From the NCBI GenBank assembly GCA_029379385.1, contig CM055618.1, positions 14,733,071-14,797,070 on the forward strand: 64,000 bases of DNA, read 5' to 3'. The stretch's first letter is position 1, and each line of letters starts with the position of its first letter. The translations under genes and the position numbers were made by a program. This DNA is from Quillaja saponaria. Lineage: Eukaryota; Streptophyta; Magnoliopsida; Fabales; Quillajaceae. Under the pieces are notes generated by a model. The model saw nothing but the letters and a program-made list of their open reading frames with translations. It searched no databases and was not told where the DNA came from. Positions 46,984 through 59,800 of the stretch are shown here, piece by piece.

Positions 46984-49778
46984 AAAATTATTTTATAACA
47001 ATTATATTTTAGAATAAGTTATACTCTTTTCTTTTAATTTATTATTTGTAATAAAATAAAAAGAAAATAATTTACACTTACTTAAGTATACATAATCTAG
47101 TATTTCTTAGTGATATCTCAAATAAAAAAATAAAATTTATAATATCAAAAATCATAAGTCTTGGCTTTACAAGATAAATAAGTCATAACTTTAATTTTTT
47201 TTTTAATAAGACAAATAAGTCATAACTTTAAGATTTTCTTTCAACTAAGTCTTAAATTAAATTTTTTCTTTTCTTACCATTTTTAGCTTTAAAATGTTTT
47301 AAGCTCAAAATATTAATTAAATAGTAAAAAAAATCATATAATATAAATTAAAATTTTATATAATTATTAATAAAAACATAACAATTTCTAAAAAATTTAA
47401 AAATATTTTCATTCTCTCATTTCACAATAATTTCATTTCTTCGAGAAAAAAAAATGTTATTTTCAAGGCTCTATTTATATATCATTTGTTTAACTTTATT
47501 TTTTACAAATGCTTGAATTTATTTTTTAAATTCATACATTTTTTGAATCTTAGTGTCATTTTAGTAAACCATAGCAAGAGAGAAGAGTATAATTTACTAT
47601 AAAATTAAACAAATTGAGTAAAAATATAGTTTTGTTAAAACTAAGAAACTAAAAGTAAGTTAGCAATATAGAAAAAAAAATAAGTATATATGACTCATTT
47701 GAAAAGAAAAAAATAAAGTATGACATTTTCGCAGTTTGAAGATAAAATTGAGACATTTTCCTTTTAGTAATTTTCTAAAATTATACTTTAACACAATTGG
47801 TTTTCCATCCATTCAACTGAGAGGAGGGGTCATATTCTCAAAAGTTTAGACTTTAGTGTTGTTAATTTTAGTAAATCTCAAAGGATAAGAATATAATTTA
47901 TTTACACTTTTTTGTAATATTGGCTGATCCAAATAGAAAAATAAATAAATAAAGCATGATTTTTTGTCTTAAGGAAATTATTTATATAATAATTATATTT
48001 TAATTAATCTACTAAAATGATAGAATAAATTATTATTTTTGTTAAAAGTAGAATGGGAGAATTTTTTTAAAAGTTTATAAGAAAAAGAGTTGAAATGTAA
48101 TATCCTCTGAGCACTCACATAGTTTAAACTGTGATGCGCAGCAAACTAACTATGTATCTTTATCAATAGAACTAGTAATTGATTAATTATTCAATAAATA
48201 AATAAATAAAGCATGATTTTTTGTCTTAGGTAAATTATTTATATAACAATTAAATTTAATTAATCTACTAAATGAAAGAATAAATTACTATTTTTGTTAA
48301 AAGTAGAATGAGAAATTTTTTTTTAATAGTTCCTAAGAAAAAGAGTTGAAAATTAATATCCTCTAAGCACTCACATAGTTCGAATTATGATGAACAGCAA
48401 ACTAACTATGTATCTTTATCAATAGAACTAGTAATTCATTAATTATTCAACAAATAAATAAATAAAGCATATTTTTTGTCTTAGGTAAATTATTTATATA
48501 ACAATTAAATTTAATAGTTCCTAAGAAAAAGAGTTGACAAATAATATTCTCGAAGCACTCACATAGTTCGAATTAGGATGAGCAGCAAACTAATTATGTA
48601 TCTTTATCAATAGAACTAGTAATTGATTGATTATTCAATAATACTTATTTATCATCAAATGACTTGTTCTTACTATCTTATGTCTTTTTTTAGTTGGTGA
48701 TAGTGTGTTAAGAAAAAAAAAAAGACAGATAAGTAGGTAAAAGGTCTTCTAGTCTTAGAGGAACCATTCAAATTTTCCGTGGCTACATCTATCCCAAAAC
48801 ATATTACCCACCCTATCAAGTTATATGCCTCAGGGTCTCACTTTGTGGCTAAGAAATGGTGGGTTTGGATAGGCCTTTCATGGCCTGGTTTTGGTGTCAC
48901 GTATCTCTCTCGACCACTATGATGTATACTTGTTTGATATGTCCATAAATTATCTCTGCTTGCTTGACACAAGCCTTTATGCAATATTTTAACTCATTTC
49001 ATATTTAAAATTTATTACTTGTTATTCAAAAAAATAAAATTATTTTATTTATTGTTGTATAAATTTATATATAACTAGAAAATAAGAAAATATTGTGTGT
49101 CATTAATACAATTCAGTCAAGCATAATGTATTATTGATTTTTGATTTGTATGACACTTATTGATCTTATAATTACATAATGGGAGATCTCTCACATTTCT
49201 CATTAAACTTTTAGCGGGATTTATCTCAAGTCCGTAATATATAATACTAAGATATTTTACCAGTTAAATTTTTTATTCATAAAAGAGTTTTTTAAGCTAG
49301 TACTCTAGGATACTTGATACGATATAAAAATAGAATTTTAAAATTTGAAACATTTCAAAAATAATAAATTTTTAATTACATAACTCTTAAATTATTGTCG
49401 TAATAAATTATACAACAATTTTATATTTATCATCTTAATAAATGTCATAAAGATATTTGTTAGAAAAATCTTTCATAAATTAATGTTATTATAATCTTAT
49501 CTATAGACTGATTATAAATTTAAGCATATAATAATTCTCATAAAAAAAAAATTTGTGCTGAAATATTCAATCCTGTTCGAATTCTTTAAAAAAAAAAAAA
49601 ACTTAGCGTCAAAAAATGATAGGGTGGGTCCCATGGCGCCACCTTCTTTCTGAAACCAAAGAGTGATAACGAATGGATCAGCAACCAATATAGGCCAATC
49701 GCAATTCACAAAACCAGTAAACTTGAATCTAGTTTTTTTCTTCAGTCGCCAAAATCTCATTTTAGAGGCCAGAGGAAG
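46984..49778. other. AT-rich intergenic region and upstream region of SHMT
   Basis: No gene apart from the tandem repeat listed at 47938-48641. Close to SHMT, 49660-49700 contains GTGATAACG (a GATA/I-box-like site seen in light-regulated promoters) and two CCAAT elements (CCAATATAGG, CCAATCGC). Their function is inference from motif alone. Confidence 0.4.
47938..48641. repeat. Three tandem copies of a 255 bp unit
   Basis: Units start near 47938, 48193 and 48450 at AATAAATAAATAAAGCAT. All contain CAGCAAACTAA, then TATGTATCTTTATCAATAG and AACTAGTAATT. The third unit has an internal deletion of about 60 bp. Non-coding. Confidence 0.85.
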
Positions 49779-52700
49779 ATGGCAATGGCAATGGCGCTTC
49801 GGCGGCTTTCATCTTCAATCGACAAGCCTATTCGTCCGCTCTTCAATGGCAGCTCTCTTTATTACATGGTTGGTGTTTAACTATATGTGGTTTACAAGTT
49901 TGTTTGTTTCTCGGGAAAACCACGGAAAGAAGAGGAAGATATACAAGAATGGCTAGCTAATTTGTTTTTTAATATTTTCAATCGAATTCATTTCAAACAG
50001 AGGACTTTTTTAATGTTAGGACTAATTAATTACTTCTATTAATGGACTGCTTGTTTTCACTGTTGTAGTCATCTTTGCCCAACGAAGCTGTGTACGAGAA
50101 GGAGAAATCCGGTGTTACAGTAAGCTGATTAATATTTATGTTTTTCTAATGCAATTTTGTTTTATGGAATTGAACAACTATGTGTCTCTAAATGGTCTAC
50201 TTTCATTGGTGGAAGGTGTTAATCCCACCTCATATATTGGTCAGTCTTGATTTTAATGCTTAATCTGAAAACAATTGCCTTACAGTGGCCAAAGCAATTG
50301 AATGCTCCACTTGAGGTTGTTGATCCAGAGATTACGGATATAATTGAGCTTGAAAAGGCTAGACAATGGAAGGTAAGATCTGTATTAAGAACTTGCTTTT
50401 CTTTAGATTTATTGTTCAAAAGAACTATCCATTTTTAGTTTTAAGTATCATTTTGATAGTGTCAGTGTGTGTTCATTACTTCATTTGACCCTTCGTACGA
50501 AGAAGACAAAAAACTTTGACACTCTTATTCCACTTCTTTTGAGTTTTTGTAGTAAACCCCAAGTCCCCAACCATTCTCAAGAAATTTTCTTTTTTAAAGT
50601 ATAGTAAAATTCCAGTTAGGTGCTGGTGATTTATTTGTGTGATGCATATGTGTTTGCCTTCCCATTCAGGAGAAGTATAGAAATGCAAACCATAATCATC
50701 TTGCTATATTCTCACTGTTCAAGTAAAGGATTGCACACCTTAGCTATTTCTATTTTTTAAGATCTAGCATGCATTAACATTCACATTTCATCTTATAAGT
50801 ACCTCAACTGAAACTGTTCTTTCTTTGAAGGGACTAGAACTTATACCATCAGAGAATTTCACATCTGTCTCTGTAATGGAAGCTGTTGGTTCTATCATGA
50901 CTAACAAATACAGTGAAGGATATCCTGGAGCTAGATACTATGGTGGAAATGAGTAAGTGCAGGCTTGCAATCTTTTTAGAGTGCTTGTAAATAATTTCCA
51001 TTTGATGCCAAAGTTATAGCAGTTAGCATTTAAAATTTTTCTTTTGCATCACCTGGTTCTTCCAGATAAAGAAAATTGTGGAAATTCCATATTTCAGGTA
51101 CATTGACATGGCAGAAACACTATGCCAAAAGCGTGCACTGGAAGCATTTCGGTTGGATCCAGCTAAATGGGGAGGTAAGTAGCAAAACAAATATAAAACA
51201 TGAAGAAATACATTTTTTTTTTTTTTTTTGTTCTATGGTTTATGAGGCATGTATATTATATATATATATATTTCCATTCCCCTTCTAGACACTTTTCGAG
51301 ACCAAATATCTATATTAAATTATTCATGTACAATAACCAATTATTAGTAGCAGTTTATAAGTGTATCGAGTGACACTTGGCCTAAAAATTTCGCAGTTAT
51401 AATCTCTTATGAGTGTTATTCGTATAAAGTACAAAAATTCTCTTCTTGGATTTTTTAAAGTTTGGTAGGTTTTTTGAAAGCGTAACTGAGAGTTGGATAC
51501 AGGTTTCCTGGACGCCCTTTTTATGAAACAAAGTTGGTGGCGAGGTTTCATAAAACGTGATTGATTTTCTAAGGATAAGATTATTTCTTAATTGCAGTGA
51601 ATGTGCAGCCTCTATCTGGATCTCCTTCCAACTTTCAAGTTTACACTGCATTGTTAAAGCCTCATGATAGGATCATGGCACTTGATCTTCCTCATGGCGG
51701 ACACCTTTCTCATGGCTATCAGGTGTCTATTACTTTGATCGTGTATTTTCTGTTTCAGTCTATATATCATAGATATTTTAATTCAGCTCCTGGGTCTTGA
51801 CAGTACTCTATTTTTTTTCCCTGGATATTCGATTTGAAGATTAGGAGATGATTTTATACTCATCTCTATATCATTTTCGTGCCTTTTATATATCTAGATT
51901 CTGTCCAATTTTCTGCAAATTTAGTAAGGCGGTTGGTAGCGACTAGCTAGGTACCAAGATAAAAAATTAAAAAAATACTAGTTTTGTTTGTTTGAAGTTT
52001 TGTCTAGATTATATTGATTTGTCAGTCAATCCTATTGAACTCTTTTAATTCTTGATGCTATTATCATTTGTGTCATATTATCAGTGATTATATTGTTTCT
52101 TGTTATTTGGCAGACGGACACCAAAAAGATATCTGCGGTGTCTATATTTTTTGAGACAATGCCATATAGATTGAATGAGAGCACAGGATATATTGACTAT
52201 GACCAGGTAGCTTTGCAATTTCTAACGATGGTGGTCCTTCTGCTTATCCTTGTTTTAAATGAGACAGCATGAACTTTCATATTTTGGTTCTTACATTGAA
52301 AGAATATATATTTTCACTGCTCTAAGTTTCTATTTTGATAAGCCCTTTTCACTTGTTCATGTAAATAGCGAGAAATATTTGCTTGACATGTGTACAATTA
52401 TTATTTTATATGTTTCATAGTTCAAACAATTAGACAACAATGTCAAAGACTTCCTTGATATAATGTTGATTTTGTACCTTTGCAAGTTCAATTGACAAAA
52501 TTTATTTCTTTAGTTATCAACCCTGATTTTCATTGTTATAGAAATAAGTATATTTACTGACTAAGAATTCTTTTGGCCTGAGTTGTAGCAACCAGTTCTT
52601 AGTGTTGCCTGTAATTGTATGCTCTTCCAGATCTTCCAAAAACACTACATTTCTTTTATCTCTCTGTCGATAGAAGGTTTTTTGAATGTGGAAAATTGTT

Positions 52701-55068
52701 AATTGCAGTTGGAGAAAAGTGCCACACTCTTCAGGCCAAAATTAATAGTGGCTGGTGCTAGTGCTTATGCACGTCTGTATGATTATGCACGTATACGCAA
52801 GGTAATTAATTTAGTTCAGACTGCATTATCTTAATCCAGGTTGCTTGTCCCTATGTTAGATTTTTTAGTTTTTGTTGTGTTTGGGATGTGCAGTGTTACA
52901 TCTGTTAAGTGTATGCAGGTCTGCGATAAACAGAAAGCTATAATGTTGGCAGATATGGCACACATAAGTGGGTTGGTTGCAGCTGGTGTTATCCCCTCAC
53001 CTTTTGATTATGCAGATGTAGTGACTACCACAACTCACAAGTCACTTCGTGGGCCACGTGGAGCTATGATTTTCTTCAGGAAGGGGGTAAAAGAAATAAA
53101 CAAACAAGGGAAAGAGGTACTTCTTGAACTCCGTCATCAGCATTAAGCTCATCTAGCTTCTTTTATCTACTTAAATTGATATGAATTGCACGATTCGACA
53201 AAAAAAATAAATCTCTTCCTTCTGTTTGAAGGTCATGTATGATTATGAAGACAAAATAAATCAGGCTGTCTTCCCAGGACTTCAAGGTGGCCCGCACAAC
53301 CACACGATTACTGGTTTAGCTGTTGCACTGAAACAGGTGTGCAAGCTGAGAAGTTATGATCACCTCTCTTTATTTATATTCCATTCTAATGGCTTTCCTT
53401 CAGTTGTCTATTAATTGCAAGTAAAAAGGATACATGTCCTTGACTTGTTTTCTTGGGTTTTATATGTCAGATTTTATACCCAACCAACAAAAGATGGTGG
53501 AAAACTGCAGTAGTGAACAAAATGTTCAGTAAATTACACCAATCTAGTGTTTAGGAGAAGTTACGCAGACGTTGCTCTTTCTTTCAAATTTAAACAAGAG
53601 TCAAGTATATATCAAAATAACCACTTTTTATGACGGGATTACAAACTGAGTCATTCATTATAGGTTTGGCATGGGTCAGTTTGTGGACTGACATGGTTTG
53701 AGCAATGTCACATGAATTGTTCTGTAGGTTTTGGTTTCGGTTTGAGATGCACACAGAAATCCAGCCAAGCGTATAAAGTAATATTCAACTCAAATAGACC
53801 TTGCACAAGAAGTAAATGAAAAATAGCTTCCAATTGTGTCTTCAAGTAACCTTTTTTCTTCTTTTTAAGATAATAATTTTCTTGTAATTCTTTTAGAGAT
53901 CAACCTAGAATCAGTATCATCCAGAACCATGCCTGACTTCTTGCTTTTTTAGCTTATCTTAGCGTAAGTATTTCTGGGAAACTTTTATTTTCAGAGCATT
54001 GCTTATTGTTCCTTATCTCTGGTGGATTCAGGCTACAACTCCAGAGTACAAAGCATATCAAGAGCAAGTCCTGAGCAATTGCTCAAAGTTTGCCCAGGTA
54101 TCAGGTTACAAGATACTGGTCGTTCCCAAATCAGCTTGTTGCCTTGTTGGGCCTAATTGATTTACTTATTTAAATAATTTTCCAGAGACTGGTTGAGAAT
54201 GGCTATGAGCTTGTTTCTGGTGGAACTGAGAACCATTTAGTGTTGGTGAATTTGAAGAACAAGGTAAGAGAAATGATTCGAAATTATTAAGCAGTGCAAA
54301 TTATCTGTACATTATAGTCCGACAAATGATTTGAAGGCACCAATTCACTATTGGGACAAAGTTTATGGTAGTATGGGTGCATTTGAATATATTGACTACA
54401 TACAAAGGATGCACATATTTAGTTACTTTTCATACTGAAAATTAGTGAAAGTACTGTCTCCTGAAATTCTCTGCAGGGTATTGATGGCTCCAGAGTTGAG
54501 AAAGTGTTGGAATCTGTTCATATTGCAGCCAATAAAAACACTGTTCCCGGAGATGTGTCTGCCATGGTTCCTGGTGGCATCAGGATGGGTATAGGCATTG
54601 TCAATATCATGCTTATATTTTATACTTGTTACTTTACCTAATGAACTCTTTCGTACTTCAGGAACCCCTGCTCTAACTTCTAGGGGGTTTGTTGAGGAGG
54701 ATTTTGCGAAGGTGGCAGACTTCTTCGATGCATCAGTTAAGTTGGCTGTGAAGATTAAGGCAGAGACCCAAGGTTGGTAAACCTTTAATATCTTGCAGCT
54801 CCTCGACTCAAGCTTGTATTTGGCTAGAAATCATTTATCTAAAGATGTTCTCCAACTAGCCATACACTATGGTGCTGGAATCTGCTAACGTGTGGTTGCA
54901 TTCTGTTCAACTTTTAAATCAGGAACAAAATTGAAGGACTTCTTGACCACATTGTCAGCCCCTCATTTTCAATCTGAGATTTCAAAGCTTCGCCATGAAG
55001 TTCAGGAGTATGCCAAACAATTTCCCACTATTGGGTTTAAGAAAGAAACCATGAAGTACAAGAATTGA
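49779..55068 (+). CDS. SHM1: Serine hydroxymethyltransferase, mitochondrial type
   Basis: PLP enzyme that interconverts serine and glycine with tetrahydrofolate; in leaves the mitochondrial form works with glycine decarboxylase in photorespiration. Fifteen exons join to 1554 nt, or 517 residues, the length of Arabidopsis SHM1: 49779-49868, 50069-50119, 50286-50372, 50831-50952, 51098-51174, 51598-51722, 52114-52206, 52709-52801, 52919-53116, 53232-53336, 54032-54097, 54186-54263, 54477-54588, 54662-54772 and 54923-55068. The N-terminus [20 protein letters not shown] is a mitochondrial presequence nearly the same as in SHM1. The PLP lysine is Lys287 (codon 53039-53041) in [15 protein letters not shown]. 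The C-terminus ends KETMKYKN. All borders are GT-AG and no stops interrupt. A 3' leader intron (55085-55172) is likely. The symbol follows the Arabidopsis orthologue. Confidence 0.96.
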
Positions 55069-56807
55069 AAAGGAATCCTTTTAGGTATGCCTGTCACTTT
55101 GGTTAAGGAAGTGGTTTCACTATATCAATTTTTCTATCACTCCAACTCTTGTTTTCACATTTCTTAATTGCAGAGCAAATGAATGATGGAATTACATAGA
55201 TGTAAAAGCTTCTCTCCCTCTCCTCCCCCCCTCTCTCCTTCTGAGCTAGATGTAACTAATATCTGTTCTGCTTCTTCAAAGTATGTTCGCGTTCAGGTTC
55301 TTGGTCTGATTTTCTGTTACGTATGTGGCATGTGGCAGGTCACGTGATGGTCATATTGGCAAACAATTAAAGGGATACCAAATCATTCCTAATTGACAGA
55401 GGAGGAGGATAATATATCAAGGATGTTAACCCTAGGCCTCTGTATGTATTAATCTGGAAAAACTTGATTAGGATCATCATGAAATGTATAGATACATATA
55501 TATTGAATGCTGGAAATAAAATCTTCAAAACTAGCTCACTTGTAAAAAAGTGAACGTGTACTTTTACTATTAACTAGTTGAGTCAACTCCAATTAAATTG
55601 AATTTTAAAGTTACTGAATACTTATATATTCATGTCTAAGTTTTTCAAAATATAATTTATAAAGAAGGAAAACTAATTTATCAAATGCACACACCAATGT
55701 ATCACTGGCAGATTTGAAAAGTAAAATAAGACTTCAGAATAGAAATTTATTTAATAACTTAAATACCCAACTAAAACCAACAGATGTTATGATATAAAAT
55801 AGATGTGTTAGTGTTATTTGTAATAGTCTGCTCATCCAACTTTTAAAGAACAATTAATATTTGTGTTTTTCACCCATGGTGGGTGTATTGAATGCTTGTA
55901 ATTTTATTTTTGTTCTTTCTCCTTCAACTTTTGCATGTTTTCGATTCTTTCTCAAGCAAATAAACTAGTTCGCCCTCAGAGGAACGTTCAGATTTCTTAG
56001 GGACAACACACTCATATCACTATGCATTACCAATCTGGAATTGACCAAAGATCTCTTATGGCATTGAATTTCGTCATGAATTGGAACGAAAAGGATATTA
56101 AGAAACCCAAATCTAAATCTAAGTGTGAAAAGGAAAGAAAATCCATATCTCAACTCTATCTATCATCCATAATTAGCAAATAAAACTCTACACCCCATCC
56201 ATAATTTTATAGTATCTAAAATCATTAATACAGATTATTGATTTGATCATTTCACTTAAGGTCGAAATCTATCTTCTCTTCTTGTTTCTGTTTTGAAATG
56301 TGATAAATTGGGATTGAATTGGTAAACCAAAGTAATTGAAGGAAGGAACAGAAGCCTCGCAATAAATCTGTATAATTTTTAACTTATTTTTTAGTAAAAT
56401 TAGAATTTCAATATTCCACCACAAGGGGTAAGATTGATAATATTAAGTCGAAGATTGAATCAAAATGTAAATTACGTAGTTGAGATGAAAATTGAATATA
56501 TCTCTTGAAGTAAAAATATAATTATTTTATTTTTCAATAATTCAAGTGACATGCGTATTGCCCACTAAAAGTAATAAATAATTTAAGAGTTTTCAATTTC
56601 ACATCAGTCGGAGAGATCCCACATTCAACGTTTTCATAGGCCAGCCCACATTCAACAGTTTCACAGGTCAGTCCACATTCCGCTGTTTCTCCCAAAAGAT
56701 TACATTTGGTTTCATTCTTCTCCTGCATTGACATCCTTCACGAGTCAACCACCGCTCTGTTGCTCTCTTATTCATCACCCTCTTGCTCTCGTGCCTCCGC
56801 TTCATCA
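55069..56807 (+). promoter_or_regulatory. SHMT 3' region and oligopeptidase upstream region
   Basis: An AATAAA signal for SHMT lies near 55518. The segment 56139-56285 is shared with 21043-21195. At 56618-56690 a 27 bp unit containing CCACATTCAAC is repeated about 2.7 times. The reading frame of the oligopeptidase is open from 56640 to its ATG at 56808 without an earlier ATG. No other gene is seen. Confidence 0.5.
56618..56690. repeat. 27 bp repeat upstream of the oligopeptidase start
   Basis: Copies at 56618-56644 and 56645-56671, and a partial third from 56672, share CCACATTC and GTTTC blocks. They lie 120-190 bases before the ATG, probably in the 5' leader or core promoter. Confidence 0.75.
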
Positions 56808-59800
56808 ATGGCGATCGTTTCTCTAGATGAAAATGTCGAAGCAAATCCTCTTCTTCAAGATTTTGAGTACCCACCTTTTGATGTTGTCGAAGCAAAACAT
56901 GTGCGACCTGGGATTCGTTCCCTCTTGAAGAAGCTGGTAAAAAAGCTTCGATCTTCTATCATGTTTTGGATTCTGGGTTCGTCGATTTTTTTCTGTTTCA
57001 TATCATGGTGTGCGTTAATGAGGTTTGCAGGAAGGTGATTTGACAGAATTGGAGCGGACAGTGGAGCCGTCGTGGACAAAGTTGGTTGAGCCATTGGAGA
57101 AGATTGTGGACCGCTTGACTGTTGTTTGGGGGATTGTCAATCATCTCAAGTCGGTTAAGGATAATGCTGAGCTCCGTTCTGCAATTGAAGATGTTCAGGT
57201 ATCTGCATAGGTTTATGATTCAAGATTTGAAGTGCCATTTTCTGGTATAATTAATTTTACCTATCAAGAATTTATTGAAAAACTTCATGGGATCCGGTTT
57301 AGTTGCTAACTCGTAAAATCTACCAGATACTAGTTTGTTCTCTTAATTAGTTATTGTTCCCTTATTTACGGAGTGAGATCAAGTGAGGCGCTTTTAGCAG
57401 TTCCTCCCCTTTTATTAAATAACAATAACGGGATCTGATTTAGTGTTATTTCTTCACCAAGTGCACTAGTTATTTTATGCTTACATCTTTTACTTGTTGT
57501 TTGCAGCCGGAAAAAGTTAAGTTTCAGCTTAGGTTGGGGCAAAGCAAACCTATTTACAATGCATTTAAAGCGATTCAAGAATCTCCTGACTGGAATGCTC
57601 TGAGTGAAGCTCGCAAACGAATAGTTGAATGTTAGTGTCTAACATTTTTTATGCTACTAAGTTTGCAGAGGTTGTCTGTTCTCTTGGTTGTGTTTATGTT
57701 GTTCCATGCTTGCCTTTTGTACTAAATGCTTGAATCATTGGCATCTTTTAATCATGTAATCAATTATACGGATACATCTAGCTACTTCTTCTGACCTGCT
57801 AGATTGCCAACTTACATTGTGATTAACATCTCTGAGATTTTAATATTGGATGTTAATCTTGATTGTATTTTATCCTAGCTTTCTCTACGCAATAACACCA
57901 GAATTCTAGTAGTTTCCACTGTGGCCTGACCCCTTTGAAAGGGGATGGTATATTAAAGGTAGATGTACTTGAAATTAGGGTTTCTTATAAAAAGTGAAAA
58001 TGGGGTTAGAAATAAATTGATATTCGTTATCTGATTCCACTGGAGCTTGGCTGAAATACATTATACTGGGAGTATAGCACAAATTTTTAACTATTTTGTT
58101 GCAATTTATGATTTTGTGTATGCTTGTCTTAGACGCTAAAAGTCTAAAACTACCTTGTGATGAATAATATTGCCACCCTTCACTTTATCTTAGATTAAGA
58201 TTTCTGCTGAGGTTTATACTTTATACCAAGGAGGACGTTATCAACAGTTATTGGACTTGTGTTGTTTCACTTTTTCTAAGTGGCAATTTCACCTGTGCTT
58301 TTGCAGCCCAAATAAAGGAGGCAGTTCTTAATGGTGTTTCTCTTGAAGATGACAAAAGAGAGCAGTTTAACAAAATTGAACAGGTGTGCTGTGCAGTTTA
58401 TTATAACAAGATGATGAGTGGTCAATAGGATAAAAGCTTTTTGCAGAGCCCTGAATGATGCATCTGTATTTCACTTCATTTTGTGTTTTTGACTGTAATT
58501 TTAACCTCAGGAGCTGGAACGTTTGTCTCATAAATTTGGGGAAAATGTTTTGGATGCAACCAAGAAGTTTGAAAAGTTAATTACAGATAAGAAGCTTGTC
58601 GAAGGATTACCTGCAACTGCTCTTGGATTGGCTGCACAAACAGCAGTCTCCAAGGTGTTTCATGTTGAAAGATTAATATTTATATTTCCATTTGCAGTTC
58701 ACCTCTCAAGTTTCAATCTCTTAATTATCTTTTCGAGATTTGATTGATGCATCTGTGTTTCTGATCAGGGGCATGAAAATGCCAATGCTAAAAATGGGCC
58801 CTGGGTAATTACATTGGATGGTCCGAGTTATGTTGCTGTCATGCAACATGCTCGAAACAGATCTTTGCGTGAGGAAGTCTACCGTGCTTATATATCTCAA
58901 GCTTCTACAGGAGACCTGGATAATACAGGAATCATTGACCAAATTTTGAAGCTTAGGTTGGAAAAGGCCAAGCTTCTCAACTACAATAACTATGCCGAGG
59001 TATGTTCTATCCTAGTTAAGACTTGAGATACTTTCCTATTGTGAAGTGACTGACACATAATTTATCAGGTAAGCATGGCAACCAAAATGGCCACTGTTGA
59101 TAAAGCTGAAGAGCTTCTCGAAAAGCTTCGCCAAGCTTCCTGGGATGCTGCAGTTCAAGGTAGTGTATGAGATGCCTTTTCCTAGTTAAATGATTGGTTG
59201 GAGTTGCTTTCTGTAAAATATTATAGGCAATCACAACAGCCTGTTTATGGATTCTACCACAAGTGCTAAGCATAATGTCAACATTATGGTTAGGAAAGTG
59301 GTTACATATTCCACACAGTAACACAAAGATGTTAATTTTGCAGGATTCAAGACTTAAGTATTCCAAACTTTTCACATGCCTGTATCTATTATTCTATCTG
59401 ATTCATTTTTTTTCAGACAAAAAAGGTTTTGGTCCTGAAAAGCCTTAGGTGTTATTTTTGCCTCTGTAGATATTGAAGACCTTCGGAAATTCTCCAAAAG
59501 TCAAGGTGCATTGGAAGCTGATGATCTGACACATTGGGACATCAACTTCTGGAGTGAGAGGCTCCGTGAGTCTAAGTTTGATATCAACGAGGTATCTCTC
59601 TCTCTGGTCTGCTTTTCTGTCTGTGTACTTGTCATCGTGTTCTTTTTAAATTGTTATGTTAAAGGACCTTAGCTGACTGCAATGGTGTCCTTGGCTCTTA
59701 GGGTTTCATTCTATGTATGTTCATGCTATTCAAGCATAATCCGAAAATTGAGTGTGTATGTCTTTATAATCAAAGTACTATATGACTCTGATTAACTTTC

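Noticed and set aside
49512..49956. Frames on both strands around the SHMT start
   Set aside because: These are shadow frames of exon 1 and its promoter. The exon reading matches known SHM1 proteins.
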